Shown piece after piece: positions 1 through 11,290 of a DNA stretch of 64,000 nucleotides (the first letter of the stretch is position 1; each line of letters starts with the position of its first letter). Position numbers and translations under genes: made by a program. Under the pieces are notes generated by a model. The model did not search any database. It was not told where the DNA came from and saw nothing but the letters and a program-made list of their open reading frames with translations. Source of the DNA: Cavia porcellus (Eukaryota > Chordata > Mammalia > Rodentia > Caviidae); NCBI RefSeq assembly GCF_034190915.1, contig NW_026947484.1:68527482-68591481 (forward strand), written 5' to 3'.

Positions 1-823
1 TTGAACAAACCCTAACCCCCTGGAGTCTCAGCTCCTTCCATGGCAATGGGAATGGTACACATCCTGCCTAATTCTCCTTTCTATTTGGAGGATCAAATGA
101 TAATCTGTTAGGGACCACAAATTATAGAGCGAGTCCACAAATTATAGAAGATGCCAAAGCCTGTCCTTGTCCCGCTTTTTTGGACCAGATGGAATGTGGA
201 AACTCCTCCTCACTGTCTTCTGGTCACCACTGGAAGCCCTAGGGCTAATGACCGCTGTGCACTTGGAGGACAAGATAAGAGCTGCTGAAGAGGCGGAACC
301 TGGGGAGCTACAGTTCTTGCCTCTCTTGTCCTCGTCCTTGCATGTTTTGACCTTCCCAGCCCACCACAGTCACCATCAGTCCCAGAAACATTGCCTTTCA
401 CCCGCTGCCCTTGACTCAGATGCAATGAGATTGGATGCTGTGTGGCCTTTTGTCCCCCGAAAACAGCTGGTCACCCCAGGTCCTGCTGCCCCTCTCTTGT
501 CACTTGCTCTTTTTTTCCCACTGAATGCTTAACTAACTCCAGGAAGGAGGTTGGGGACCCACCCCAGGGGTCGCTGATTACTGGCACCATGGAAGAGTCT
601 CTAATAATATACTTTGTGATGATGCCTTGAGATCTTTAAAATGCTACCCGAAGGAGCAGTAGATGAGATTATTAATGCTCCACAGGGAAAACAGGACAAA
701 GTACAGTGGTGGAGAAACATAGGTCCATATTTTGACCCTGCCAGCTTCCAGTTGTGTGCTTTTTGGGTCTTTAATGAACTTCTCTAACTCTTCCATCGGT
801 AGCTACAAAGTAGAATGCTAACT
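1..823. other. Non-coding, no recognised element
   Basis: I see no exon-like segment or repeat I can name. Overlapping open frames on both strands at 167-630 have no supporting motif and are probably chance. The region is presumably intron of the long PCSK5 isoform. Confidence 0.5.
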
Positions 824-1170
824 TTCTGTTCCTGGGACCAAAATACCTGACATAAACAATTTATGTAAAAGAACAGTTTATTCTGGGGCATCATTTTAGA
901 ATTCTGGTCCTGTGCTACTGGGCCCTCTGGATTTGGGCCTCAGGCTGCACAGTGCACCATAGTGGAAGCTCACAGTGGACGAGGGCTGGCCCCCTGATGG
1001 TGATTAGGAAGGAGAGGAGGACAGGGAGAAGCAGTCAGGTCCCAAACCCAGCTCCCTTTCATTAGACCCCATCTCTTCATGGTTCCATTTAGTTCTAATA
1101 GTGCTGCAGGTCCATGATAAGCCTTTAACATATGGACCGTTGAGGACATTTAAGGCCTGAACTGCAGCAC
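824..1170 (-). mobile_element. MaLR-type (ERVL-MaLR) LTR
   Basis: The segment starts CCTGGGACCAAAATACCTGAC on the plus strand and later has CCCCATCTCTTCATGGTTCC and AGCCTTTAACATATGGACC. This is the reverse complement of the MST/MLT-like LTR pattern, with a CCC...GGTATTTTG...CAG end. The copy is diverged, and its limits are approximate. Confidence 0.7.
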
Positions 1171-3479
1171 AGCCCTACCTCAGAAAGCTCCCAATGCTAA
1201 ATTTGATAGAGATTTAAAAGCACAGGGGATGTCTGGTGTATAATACGTGGCAAACGCCGTTACTATTATTGTTGTTGGATGGTGATGGTCTGCATACAGG
1301 AGATGAATGCAGGAGGAACCAAGTCCACACACCTGGACTTGAGTGACCCTGCTGGTGTTTTGGACCTGCGCCACTCCTGACATAGCTTACTTCACTTACC
1401 CTCGTGCTACAGGCAGGATTTGGACAGTGGCTGTGTTGGGGGCCTGTTCCACACCAGGCAGCTATGTTCTCTCCCTGACATACATATAACAAGAGTTGAT
1501 GGAGTGAAATGTAGCGCAGACGTTCACAGCTCGTTCTGCCCAGGGCCACGCCATAAACAATTGGAAAATCAACTCCACGTTGCCAGATAAAGTGTCATGT
1601 TCAGATGCCAAAATGGTGAAAGAAATGTCATCACCTACGCATTCCTGTGCAGGGGCCGTCCTGTCCTTGGCCAGCTTCACCATTTGGCATGGAAAACCAC
1701 ACATCTGTAGACACTCAAAGCAAAACCCACACATACAGAAGGTAAATTGCCGCACAGGGCTGTTGTCACAGTGGTTTGAGCTGCTTGGAGTCTGCAGCTA
1801 GTCCAAAAGGTGCTCTCAAGGGCAACTGTTGTTTTTAGTGAATGAGTCTTAGCAAAAGATGAACCGGTATGAGCAGGTTAAAGCACTGTGCTAGCACACA
1901 GAGCTCGCAGTGAGGTGTGTCCTGCTACTGGCCCAGCTAGGTACCTTGTAAGGTGAGAGTGTGAGTTCCCTCTTTTACAGTAAGAAGACAGTGAGCTTTG
2001 CAAACTCTGCATGTATAATAATGCAACTCAGTTGTGCTGTTGCTTCTGCTGACTACCAGGCAAGTTCACCTTTGTGCATAGAAATCCCATGTTGTGAAAA
2101 AAGAAGCAAATAATTTAAATTTACAGCTTGCCCCAAGTCGCACAATTTGTTCAGTTCTCCATATCAAAATATTTTGAGGGGGTAAAGAATCACTCATGTG
2201 GAGAGAAATAAAGGCAAAACCATACCCAACGAACCGTAGAGGCCTTGGTCTCTATTGAGTGGTGAAGGGCTTGATACCAGAGGGATGTTGATAGTGACTT
2301 TCAAGCAATTCAAGCCAACTTTTAGTTTTATCCTGGGATTCCATCTGCTCCTCCAACTATATATATTTTCTGTGAAATAATGGTTCCTAAACACCTGCTC
2401 AGTCAAATCTTCTCATGCAGATCTTTCCCTCGAGTTCAGTCATCCTCCGCCTATTGCTCACTGAGCTCTTCACCTGGATGTTTTAAGATCTCCAGCAGCA
2501 TGGTCACTAAGGTTCCATGCAGCCCTCTCCTCCTGCCTGTACTTCCTGTCTAGATGAGCACGGCCACCACCAGCCAGCCAGAGGAGCCGGCCCAGAAAAG
2601 CTGCTCTCAGTCCCTGCTTCTCTGTATTGAGTCCCTCATGACCAATGTCATTTGTCTCCCAAGCATCTCCACATTTCACGGGCTTGTGACCACCTCCAGC
2701 ACTGCCTCTCGGCTTCCAGCCCATCTCTCCTGTCTCATACGATGGGTTTATCTTCCTGATGGCCCCTTGTACTCGTGCAACCTCCTTCTTGCTCAGTTCA
2801 GTCTTGTCTGCAGCCAAATGGCCTTTCTCAGTGCAGGTCTAGTCTCCCATCGCCTTCCTGAATAAAATCTTCCAGCGCTGCTGACTCCATAGAGTAAAGC
2901 TCTGAGGAGGGACATTCAGGGCCTTTAAAATTTTGTCTTCACCTCAGTTTCTATCCTCATACCTTGCTTTTCTCCTTGAAAACAAAAGCAGACTCCTCGG
3001 GTGCTTGTACACATCTTTTAACCTCACCACGTTGGCGACCAACTCCGGGGGACAGTAATCCAATGGCTCTTGTCTGAGGCTTTGCTTAGCGCTTCAGAAT
3101 GCCACTTTGCCAGGCACACACCACAGCCAGAAGAGTGAGGGAACTAAATCCCTGATAAGAAGAGTTCAGTATCCGAAGACCTTGTGTTCCGCACCATTTT
3201 CCAGTGTTTCCCCACTGCACAGAGCTTCAGCCATCTGCTGCAGTAGCTGGTTTGATAATTACCTCTCCCTGGCCACCTTCTCGGCCCTATCTTGCTAACA
3301 TGCCCCACTGCTGGCATTTTCCTTTCCTCTCCCAAACAAACCTCTTGCACTTGACTTGGTCTCATTGGCAGAGTGCGGGAAGCCAAATGAGATGTATCTG
3401 CATGTTCCAAGAGACCTCCAGGCCCCTACACCTGTCCTGCATTCTCCCACTTAAAGTATCTATTTGTGCTCAGGCATTT
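1171..3479. other. Non-coding, no recognised element
   Basis: Several open frames of 60-115 codons occur, including a minus-strand frame at 1462-1755 with clustered cysteines, but none matches a PCSK5 exon or a family I recognise. Parts of 2400-2850 may be very old repeat. Confidence 0.4.
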
Positions 3480-3720
3480 CTCTTTTTTTCTGAGAAAAAT
3501 TCTACTTATTTTTTATAATTCCAGTTAGCTTCCTCTATGAAGCCTATTCTTAATCTTTCCTACTAGGTCCTCATGCCGCTGATCGGATTCCTCTTGCGCT
3601 CGATAGTACTTTGCTTGTATTTTGATTTATCCCACACCTCAAAGGGCAGTTCTGCACATTTGTGTCTCCTCACTGGGGTTGATTGCTCTCTGTGGGCAGA
3701 AAAACATCCTACTATATCCA
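3480..3720 (+). repeat. L2-like ancient LINE remnant
   Basis: The phrase TTCCTCTATGAAGCC and the later CACACCTCAAAGGGCAG resemble the L2 3' region. The element is old and gapped, and the family call is tentative. Confidence 0.4.
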
Positions 3721-3843
3721 GCAGTAGAGCACTACTTGCCATGTGATAAAGTGAAGAAAACATTTTGGTGAGTCGACATGTTAAGAGTTAGGAATCCAAA
3801 AATAGGTTTCCTAATATCTGAAAACTCCATGAAAAAATATTAA

Positions 3844-4150
3844 ATCACTCAACATACAATTATTGAGGACTTACTATGTGCCAGGCACTATTCCAGGTAA
3901 TTGGTGTATAACAGTAGGCAAAACACGGTTGTTTTCCATTGTAGCGCTTCCATGAAAATGCAAGAGCTATTTAGTAAGCAACAAACACAGGATTAGGAAA
4001 GTTTGTATGCTTAGCAGCTACCAAGTGCCATGGATGTAAAAGTTGAGTAGGGCAAGCAGAGCAGGGAGTACTAGAGAGGGATAATTATGGGAATGCAGTT
4101 TACGAGTGGACTATAAAGGGTTTGGGAATCCACATCAGTGGGATCAAGAA
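3844..4150 (+). repeat. Ancient mammalian interspersed repeat (family unresolved)
   Basis: The phrase TTGAGGACTTACTATGTGCC with AGGCACTATTCCAGG, then ACAGTAGGCAAAACA, is the common 'table-of-size' mammalian repeat pattern. Similar pieces occur at about 11190 and 29690. Confidence 0.55.
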
Positions 4151-4523
4151 GAGGCTGTGTGCATTTTGTTGGATTTGCTCTGAAAGTTAATTGAGAAGAT
4201 TAATCACAACATGCAGAACAGTGATCTTGCTTCTAGCAGACTAGACATTTGTGACTTCAGATCAGCTCTCCTCAGACCAGGCCTGAAAAGTCTTTGGTTA
4301 AAAATGAATGCTTTCATAAACATGCGGTCCCTAAGCAAATTGTCTGCTATGAATTCAATTTTTAATGCAAACTATCTTTCCAACCCAGATGTTCACTGCC
4401 AGTTTATCAAAGTTCATGGGAGAGACTGCGATTAGTTGGCAAAGGTGTATTACAGTGTTAAATTTCAGAATGTAAAGGGATGAAACAGCCCAGGCTTATG
4501 CACTCAGGAAAGCAGACATTTCC

Positions 4524-4975
4524 AACTGTTACTTTTCTCATTACTGGGACAAAATACCTAACACCTGCAAGTTAAAAGAGGACAGGTTTATTTTTAAGTC
4601 ACATACTGTAGAGGGTTCAGTCTGCAGTTAGCTAGTTCTGGGGCAGGGCAGCATGGCAGAGGGGCAGTACAGAGGAGAAACAGTCCATGGCAGGGCAGGC
4701 AGGAGGCAACAGGCGGTAAGCCTCCCTTTCCCTTTTATCTCATCCAGGTTACAGACCTACTGGATGTTGCCACCCACACCCAGGATGGGCCTTCCAATGA
4801 TCCACACCCAGGACCATGCTAAACCAATCAATGGACAAATTTAGTTATCACACACCCTTAATCTATATTCACACATCTTAGATCCACTTCCAAGAAGCCC
4901 TACTTAAGAGGGCATGCTTTATCCTGGGGTGTTGTGTATTTTGTCTCATCAATAATAAAAATAACTAATGCACAG
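4524..4975 (-). mobile_element. MaLR-type LTR
   Basis: The pattern is TACTGGGACAAAATACCTAA, then GGTTTATTT, GAGGGTTCAGTCTGCAG and GGCAGAGG, followed by a TCCACACCC region and ending near ATAACTAATGCACAG. This is an MST/MLT-like LTR in reverse orientation and is more complete than the copy at 824-1170. No internal retroviral sequence is attached. Confidence 0.7.
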
Positions 4976-5052
4976 AACTTCAGATGGAAATGATGGCTAA
5001 GTATAAGGGTGGGGGATCTAAGAACAAAGCTCTGAAAATATAAATTATAGAG
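4976..5052. other. Short spacer ending in the LTR target duplication
   Basis: AT-rich unique DNA. The last six bases, ATAGAG (5047-5052), are repeated after the LTR at 5721-5726. Confidence 0.85.
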
Positions 5053-5166
5053 TGTTGGGAGCCGCGGCCGAGCCCGGTCGCCTTACTTGGCGGACGTGAG
5101 GCCTGTAGGAAAGAGCAAAGCCTGAGCTAGATTACCCCTCCCATCGAGTGTGCTAAGATGGCGCTT

Positions 5167-5315
5167 ATCTCCTGCTTCCTGCTTGGTAAACAACCCGCCC
5201 TGTAAGATCTCCTGCTTCCTGCTTGGTAAACAACCCGCCCTGTAAGATCTCCTGCTTCCTGCTTGGTAAACAACCCGCCCTGTAAGATCTCCTGCTTCAC
5301 AACCCGCCCTGTAAG
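5167..5315 (+). repeat. Tandem 40-bp repeats in the U3 part of the LTR
   Basis: Three identical 40-bp units lie at 5167-5206, 5207-5246 and 5247-5286, followed by a 29-bp unit at 5287-5315 that lacks 11 internal bases. Each contains CTGCTTGGTAAACAACCCG. Direct repeats upstream of the promoter are typical of retroviral enhancers; the role here is inferred. Confidence 0.93.
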
Positions 5316-5392
5316 ATAGTCTGCCTAGCAACAACTGATGTTAGCCAATCAGCCCGCATCGCGCGCTTTGAACTGATTGGCCACTGTAACCC

Positions 5393-5400
5393 TATAAAAG
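5393..5400 (+). promoter_or_regulatory. TATA box of the LTR promoter
   Basis: The sequence TATAAAAG lies after CCAAT-type elements and about 30 bases before the purine-rich start of the probable R region. Transcription would run on the plus strand, antisense to PCSK5. Confidence 0.75.
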
Positions 5401-5444
5401 TGAGTGCCTCTCCCGCCACGAAAAAAAGAAGCAAAAGAAGCAGA

Positions 5445-5610
5445 AGAAGCACGCAAGGAGCCGCGGAGAGCGGACCGGTAGAGGCTTCGGGACAGACTGT
5501 AGGGAGAAGCACGCAAGGAGCCGCGGAGAGCGGACCGGTAGAGGCTTCGGGACAGACTGTAGGGAGAAGCACGCAAGGAGCCGCGGGGAGCGGACCAACA
5601 GAGGCTTCGG
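5445..5610 (+). repeat. Tandem 60-bp repeats downstream of the LTR TATA box
   Basis: Two identical 60-bp units (5445-5504 and 5505-5564) and a diverged partial third copy repeat the core AGCACGCAAGGAGCCGCGG. The unit length is a multiple of three, so three-frame open frames across this block are artefacts of the repetition. Confidence 0.92.
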
Positions 5611-5648
5611 CCGGGAGGATTCCCGGGGCAGGCTGTACGGAGAAGGAA

Positions 5649-5654
5649 AATAAA
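5649..5654 (+). terminator. LTR polyadenylation signal
   Basis: AATAAA is followed 27-40 bases later by the GT-rich TTGTTGTGTGTCC, the standard arrangement at the R/U5 boundary. It reads on the plus strand. Confidence 0.75.
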
Positions 5655-5726
5655 AGAAAAGGTTGTCCACTGCCAGACTTTGTTGTGTGTCCTTCCTGCC
5701 GGCCGGGAGTGACACCGACAATAGAG

Positions 5727-6424
5727 GTCTCAATGAGGAAGAAAGGCAAGAGGAATTTAAAAAAACAACCCTTCACAGAGACTTCTGTAAAAGTCTGGTA
5801 TTTGAGTATTGGTAAGGAGGCCAGAGCTTTCAGGATTTTTTTGTAAGGAGCTGCCAATCACTGCATGAGAAGGGCTGTTGAGAGAGACGCTTTCAGCTTT
5901 TTGGTGGCTCCATAGGGCACACGCTATGATCTAAACTCCCTTCCATGGCACTCAGGGCCACTGCCATCAGTCCCTCCCATGCCATTCGTGCAGTTCCCTC
6001 TGTGCACCCTGCACACTCACATCCAAGGCAGCAATAGGGAGACTCCTGGCATCTTTAGGATGCCCCAGGCTGTCCTGTGCCTTGTCCCTTTTGGGCCTGT
6101 CATTTCAACTGTTTCCTTCAGTTTTTATCTTCTGTGCAGGGGACTGAAGACCTGCTGTGGTGCACCCCCACAGAGCACCTATAGGGCATTTCCACCTCAG
6201 TTTGTTTTCACGGCACATGTTCACACCTCTGGGCATTTCACTTGCCCTGGTTTCCTGTCTCTACTGCAGTACAAAACTCAGAAATGTACAGATAAGTTGT
6301 AGTTCTCATTATGGTGTCTCCCCTATGCCTACCACATGGCAAGTGGCTAATAAAAGGAAAGTGAGGAAATAGATGTAACCGAGTTAAGGTAAGACAAGCA
6401 CGAAATAGTGTAACAGGAGTACAG
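5727..6424. other. Non-coding, no recognised element
   Basis: Unique-looking sequence between the solo LTR and an L1 fragment. A 107-codon plus-strand frame at 5979-6302 has no recognisable motif. Confidence 0.5.
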
Positions 6425-7290
6425 TTCAAAGCAAAAGAGGTGAAATCAAAATGGACACTGCTGAAATCCAGAAGATTTTGAGTAAGTGCTTTGAAAACCT
6501 AAACTCCAACGATTTGGACAATCCAGAAGAAATGCATAGATTCTTAGACACATATGAATTACCAAAATTGAACCAAGAATATATAAAAATCTCAAATAAT
6601 CTAATAACACCAGGAAATTGAAACAGTAATAAGAAACTTATCAACTAAGAGAAGTCTAGAACCCAATAGATTTACTGTTGAATTCTATAAGAACTTCAGG
6701 GCAGGTCCAATACCAACACTCCTCAATGTCGTTAAAAAGAATCCTCAAAACTAATACTAGAATTTCCTTTTGCCCCAGCTTGCCCTTCTGGGTATCTTCC
6801 TGAATTATTAAGGTATCATATTATAGTGATACTACATATAGACCCATGTTTAAGGCAGCTCAACTCATAACAGCTAAATCTTGAAGTAGCCCATGTGTCC
6901 ACCAACAGATGAATGAACAAAGACAGTAGAATAACTACTCTGCCGTGGAGATGGATGAGCTTGGATCATTTGTAGGGAGATGGAGGCACCTCGAGACTGC
7001 AATGCTGTGAAGTAAATCAGATACATAAGCTCAAAATTCCCATAGTTTCTCTTACATGAGTTTCTCTTACAAAGCATGAATAATTAAAGCGCACAATACA
7101 AGATAGATAATAGGAAGCAGGGAAATTGATCTTTTGCAAAAGGGAAGAGGAACTAGAAATGGAGGTAGGGGGAAAGAGAGGCGAAGTGGATTAAAACAGG
7201 ATTAAGACGTGTTATACATTTACACCCACTCCCACGATGAGTACAACCGTTACATACTGCAAACATGTAACAATAAACATTTAAAAATTA
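6425..7290 (+). mobile_element. Internally deleted L1 fragment with 3'UTR
   Basis: AAATCAAAATGGACACTGC with GAAATCCAGAAGATT resembles the start of an L1 ORF2 segment. Later CCCATGTGTCCACCAACAG with ATGAATGAACAAAG is the well-known L1 phrase near the ORF2 C terminus, and the end (ACATGTAACAATAAACATTT) looks like an L1 3'UTR. The middle of ORF2 is missing, and several stops interrupt it. Confidence 0.75.
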
Positions 7291-8701
7291 ATAAAAGTGA
7301 AAACTATGGTTTTCATTATGTTAAGTCTCATTGTTTGAGTGAAATCAATAAAAGTTAAAATTTTGTTTCTATAAAACAAACAAGTTGTAGTATTGCTTTT
7401 ATCTCACATATTTACTGCAGTTCCATGTAGTAGTAGGTTTGAAAAGCCTCCATTGCTGAATAAAATAAAAATTTGAAATCTAAACAAACAAACTGAAACC
7501 CAAACAAAAGCAAAAAGCCTGAGACTACAAAAGGAAGAGAACGCTGCACCTGTTGATTTTCCTTCAGTGAAGCCACAGCTTTTAGGTACCTGCGTGTTGC
7601 TGAACTCTGGGTGCCAGGTTGGGTGCTAGACTAGTGTCCTGGCCACTGCGGGACAGTGAGCCTGGACCACAGTGACCAGAAGCCCAGGGACCATGCATCA
7701 CAGAACCGGCGAGGACCACACCAGGGGCCAAAGGAGAGACTCAGGCTCCGTGTCCAGCGGTCTCATGGAGGACGCCCTGGCTGATTAGATGACCTTGCCA
7801 GGGCAACCGAGCACCTCTGCCTCACAGGAGGACAGCAGGCTGCACTGCTGTATGCTGGACACACGGAGAGAAGCTCTGTGCCTGATCTCAAAGGAACGGT
7901 TGGACTGTGCTTGGCTGCTGAATTCCCCAGTGCACGTCCTTTGAGGATATGATTTGTGCAGTGCGGCTCTTTGGAAATCAAAAGTAGGCATCTCCAACTC
8001 AGGAGCGACATGCCCCCCCAGCAGTATGTCTGACACTGTGCTGTGCCCCCGGCTCAGCCTGGGCACTGGGAGAACTCTGTATTCTGACTGAGTGGTTTTA
8101 GTCATATTTATTTCCTGTTGTCACCGTCCCAAGTCAGCATAAATAGTGAGGCTAGGGGAGCGGACCCTTGATTATTTCACAGTCCTGTGTGGGTCAGAAG
8201 CCTGGGCACCAGGCAGCTCAGCGGCTTCTCTGGCCCAGGTTTGTCAATGTAGGAATAAAGTTGCTGGCAGGTGGAGGTCTTTCCAGGGCGGTTCTGAGTG
8301 TGAATCTGCTCCAGGTTCCTTCCTGTCCTTGGAAGAATTCGGGCTGGTCCCTGTTTCCTCGAGACCTCTGGCAGTGGGTTGTTCTCAGTTCCTGGAGCTG
8401 CCCACACTTCCTTGCTCCCATCCCCACTCTGGGCATCTTCAAATCCACCATTGAGGATCAACAACTTCTCTTGCCCGACTCTCTCCCATCTTCCCTTGAG
8501 TTCCAGGCCTCTTCTTTTACCACAGCTCTCTGATTGACTTTGATTTTGAATTCTCCTGGAAAACCCAGACTGACCGCCCTACCTCACAGATGACTATTAT
8601 TGACCTAATCACCAAGGGGCCGTGTTTACGGGTCTGCAGGGACACTCACCAATGTCCAACTCCCTGTGCTCCTGCTGCTTCGCATGTGAGCAAGGGCCTA
8701 G
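7291..8701. other. Non-coding, no recognised element
   Basis: AT-rich to about 7500, then a moderately GC-rich stretch to 8550. Open frames occur on both strands (for example 7785-8105 minus and 8146-8533 plus) but overlap each other and match nothing I know. Confidence 0.4.
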
Positions 8702-8781
8702 CAGTGATGGCGAACCTTTTAGAGCTTTTGGTGGTAAGAAACAGTGGCTGTGGCATGCGTGCCATAGGTTCACCACTACCA
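8702..8781 (+). mobile_element. Short non-autonomous hAT (Charlie-group) element, copy 1
   Basis: The element starts CAGTGATGGCGAACCTTTT and ends GCCATAGGTTCACCACTACC, imperfect terminal inverted repeats of hAT type (CAGtGaTGGCgAACCT). It aligns along its length with 27794-27871. No convincing 8-bp target duplication remains. It may be a URR1-like rodent family, but the name is unchecked. Confidence 0.65.
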
Positions 8782-9474
8782 TCTGAAGAGTTAGCTATGC
8801 TTAAGCCTAAGGTGTTGTGTGAGAGAAACTCGCATGAAGTCTTCTGCTACTCTTTTACAGGGAATGGAAATTAGATTGGAGGGTTCACAGGGTGACCATG
8901 AAGGTGGGAGAACACTGGGTTGTAGACAGGTGGAAGGCGACATTGGGGTTACATAGAACCAAGACTGTAGTTTGTCTCCGTGCTTTATCTTATCATTTAT
9001 TCCACTTCACTATTCACTCACAGGATTTTCATCTATTGATTGAAGATTTGTTAATCCATGAGACATTTTGTAGGTTCATGAGACAGAGGTGTCTGCTGGC
9101 TTTCCTCACCTTCATACCTTGTAGTGAGAATTGCATGAACCAAACAAATATTCCTACAAATAATAATTGACAAAAAGGAAGTAGAGGTTTCTATGAAAGC
9201 CCTTAGTAGAGAGAGCTAATTTTGTCTGTAAGGATTAGCAAATGAAATGGCATCTAATTGGAGCTCAGCTCATGCATAGTAGCCAGGGACAGATATGAGG
9301 GGAGGAGGGCGTAAATGGGGCGATACCACGATACCACTTGTGGGGAAGCTCAAAGGTGCAAGGCAGAGTAGAATTGGGGATGTCTGTGAGATGGGAAAGT
9401 AGAGACTAGGGCGGAGCATGTCTAAGACCCTGAGTTTAGAATTCCAGCTTTACCCAAGGCAATGCAGAGCCACG

Positions 9475-9481
<7 letters not shown>
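8782..9481. other. Non-coding, possibly old repeat
   Basis: Wording such as GGGAAGCTCAAAGGTGC and GGCAATGCAGAGCC near 9340-9480 hints at an ancient mammalian repeat. I cannot name it with confidence. Confidence 0.35.

Positions 9482-9517
<36 letters not shown>
9482..9517 (+). repeat. (TG)18 microsatellite
   Basis: An uninterrupted TG dinucleotide run. It underlies the Cys-Val and Thr-His repeat frames seen in translation, which are not genes. Confidence 0.95.
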
Positions 9518-9518
<1 letters not shown>

Positions 9519-10921
9519 TCCCTGGTTGAGCCTGGAACTATTACAGAGCTCTGTGGCTGTGGTGAAGAACGGAAAAGGGGGTGGCTGCAGACACGTGGGT
9601 GCATGGAGTAAGGCTCCAGTGGCCAGGTGTGGGGACTAATGCAGGGTGGCCTGCTCTCGGACAGGGGCCATCGAGGTGAAAAACAGAATGCAGATGAGGT
9701 AGGTCATCGAGGCAGAACTATTTGGACTTGGTGATGGCTCAGATGTCGGAGTGTGAGAGAAGTCTGTGAAAGTGGTTCTGATTTCTGCTGTATCTGTCAC
9801 TCTTTTTACCGTGTGAATCAATTACAAATGACATTCCTGCACATAATGAGAGGTGTCTGTTTTCCTGATAGTTTAACTGTTATTTTATTATAACCATTAT
9901 GCATGAGGGGGTTGCAGAATTATGCTCAGTGCTGCCTGCACAGAATTGTACTCGAATGCTCGGTATTCTGATGTTGCTTCCTATTCCCAGTGGTGACCAT
10001 TTTCTCTTTTCCTGTTTTCCTCATTTGGCCCGGGCTACTGCATGCAACCAGTGGCCTCCTGATAACAAAAAGCCACACACAGAGACAGGGGGACTGACAC
10101 CATTTCTTTTTTGCAGTCACAACCTCATTTTTCTTAAGTCTGCTCACAAGACCCAATGGACGTTGCCCATGGTGACTCTGACACTGATCACTGTGTGGAC
10201 GTGGTGTGTTCTGGGGTGGGCACTGTTGTACTCACAAGAGACAGCACGGACCCCGGGCTGTCAACATCCTCTAACATGGAAACCTGATGCAGACCCTGTG
10301 GTCTTGCATTTCTCTTGCTGCAGGCTCTGATAACAGATCTTCCACCTGCCGCTGTTCCTTATCTCCAGGGATTACTGGCAAATAATCCCTGTAAAGTATA
10401 TAGCTCTGCACTAGAAATGATCTGTGTGTAGGAATTTTTATGATATTTCTTGCGATTATGGAAAAGGGGTACTAGCGCCCCACACTGTTTCCTGTTGCTT
10501 TTCTCTGGTGATGACAGTACAGAGGGCAAGGGACCTTGGGGAAAAGCACCTGCCAAGCAGGGCCCAAACAGGCCTTGCCTGATTTACTGCTCTGGCCAAG
10601 GCCGTCACAGCGGGAGGAGATGCCCTCCTCACGTGAGCACGTCTGCAGCTGGCTCTGCTTGGTCCTCCTGTCAATCAGCTGCCTTGAGGTGGCCATCCAT
10701 CCTTTGTGGACTGAAGCAAGGACAGCTGCCTCAGCATTCTGAGTGAATGAGCACTTCCTAAATACGCTGGCGAGAGGCCACGAGCTGACTAGAGGGGGTC
10801 TGGGGGTGTGTCACTCAGCCTCTCTTAACAAGGGCCAGTGACTGGTGACAAGTTGACCCATGGTCTTTTTTTCTTTCCTTCCTCTGCACATCCCACCTCT
10901 CCCCATTGGGGCTGCCATGTG
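9518..10921. other. Non-coding, no recognised element
   Basis: Mixed composition. A 143-codon plus frame at 9899-10330 has no domain or splice context. Parts of 9600-9830 may continue the old repeat noted before the TG run. Confidence 0.4.
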
Positions 10922-11067
10922 ATCTCTCTCTCTCTCTCTCTGTCTTTTTGTATTTTTGAGGCAGGGTCTCGCTCTGTAGTTCAGGCTGGGCTTAAACTTG
11001 CTATGTACCCTAGGCTGGCCTTCAACTCATGAGGATCCTCCTGCCTCAGCTTCACCATGCCTGGCAT
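10922..11067 (-). mobile_element. B1-type SINE preceded by a CT run
   Basis: On the plus strand a (CT)n run at 10922-10940 precedes GAGGCAGGGTCTCGCTCTGT, then GGCTGGCCTTCAACTCATG and CCTCCTGCCTCAGC. This is the reverse complement of a 7SL-derived B1. The AGGCTGG block occurs twice, so it is a quasi-dimer. Confidence 0.8.
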
Positions 11068-11189
11068 ATGGTCTTCTTTAAATGGTTCTGTGCCTTTGTA
11101 CGGGTTCTCTTGAGGGTCCTTCTTAAGTATCCTAATCTTTGCTTTTCAAACTCTGGTTTATCCTTCAAGACTCAGGTCAAATGTCACTG

Positions 11190-11290
11190 ATGTCTTTTTG
11201 TATATTCATTCCATAAATATTTATTAAACAAACTGTGCTAGATATATGAGACATAACTGGGAACAAGACAGACAAAACCCAGGTCTTATG
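11190..11290 (+). repeat. Ancient mammalian interspersed repeat
   Basis: CCATAAATATTTATTAAAC, then GGGAACAAGACAGACAAAA, is the same old repeat pattern as at 3844. It may extend toward 11600. Confidence 0.5.

Larger units (their letters stand above)
5053..5720 (+). mobile_element. Solo LTR of a class II (ERVK, IAP-like) endogenous retrovirus
   Basis: The element starts TGTTGGGAGCCGCGGCC, like rodent IAP LTRs, and ends GACACCGACA, so it has TG...CA termini. It is flanked by the exact 6-bp duplication ATAGAG, the size expected for class II ERVs. No primer-binding site, internal region or second LTR follows, so it is a solo LTR left by recombination. It carries CCAAT at 5343-5347 and an inverted CCAAT (ATTGG) near 5376, a TATA box, and a poly(A) signal, so orientation is plus, opposite to PCSK5. 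It is richer in CpG than the surrounding intron, which suggests a fairly recent insertion. No viral protein is encoded. Confidence 0.93.

Noticed and set aside
5083..5857. Several long open frames on both strands across the LTR
   Set aside because: They exist because the 60-bp repeat is a multiple of three; LTRs encode no protein here and no viral gene motif is present.
9418..9639. Frames with Cys-Val or Thr-His repeats
   Set aside because: They are translations of the (TG)18 microsatellite.
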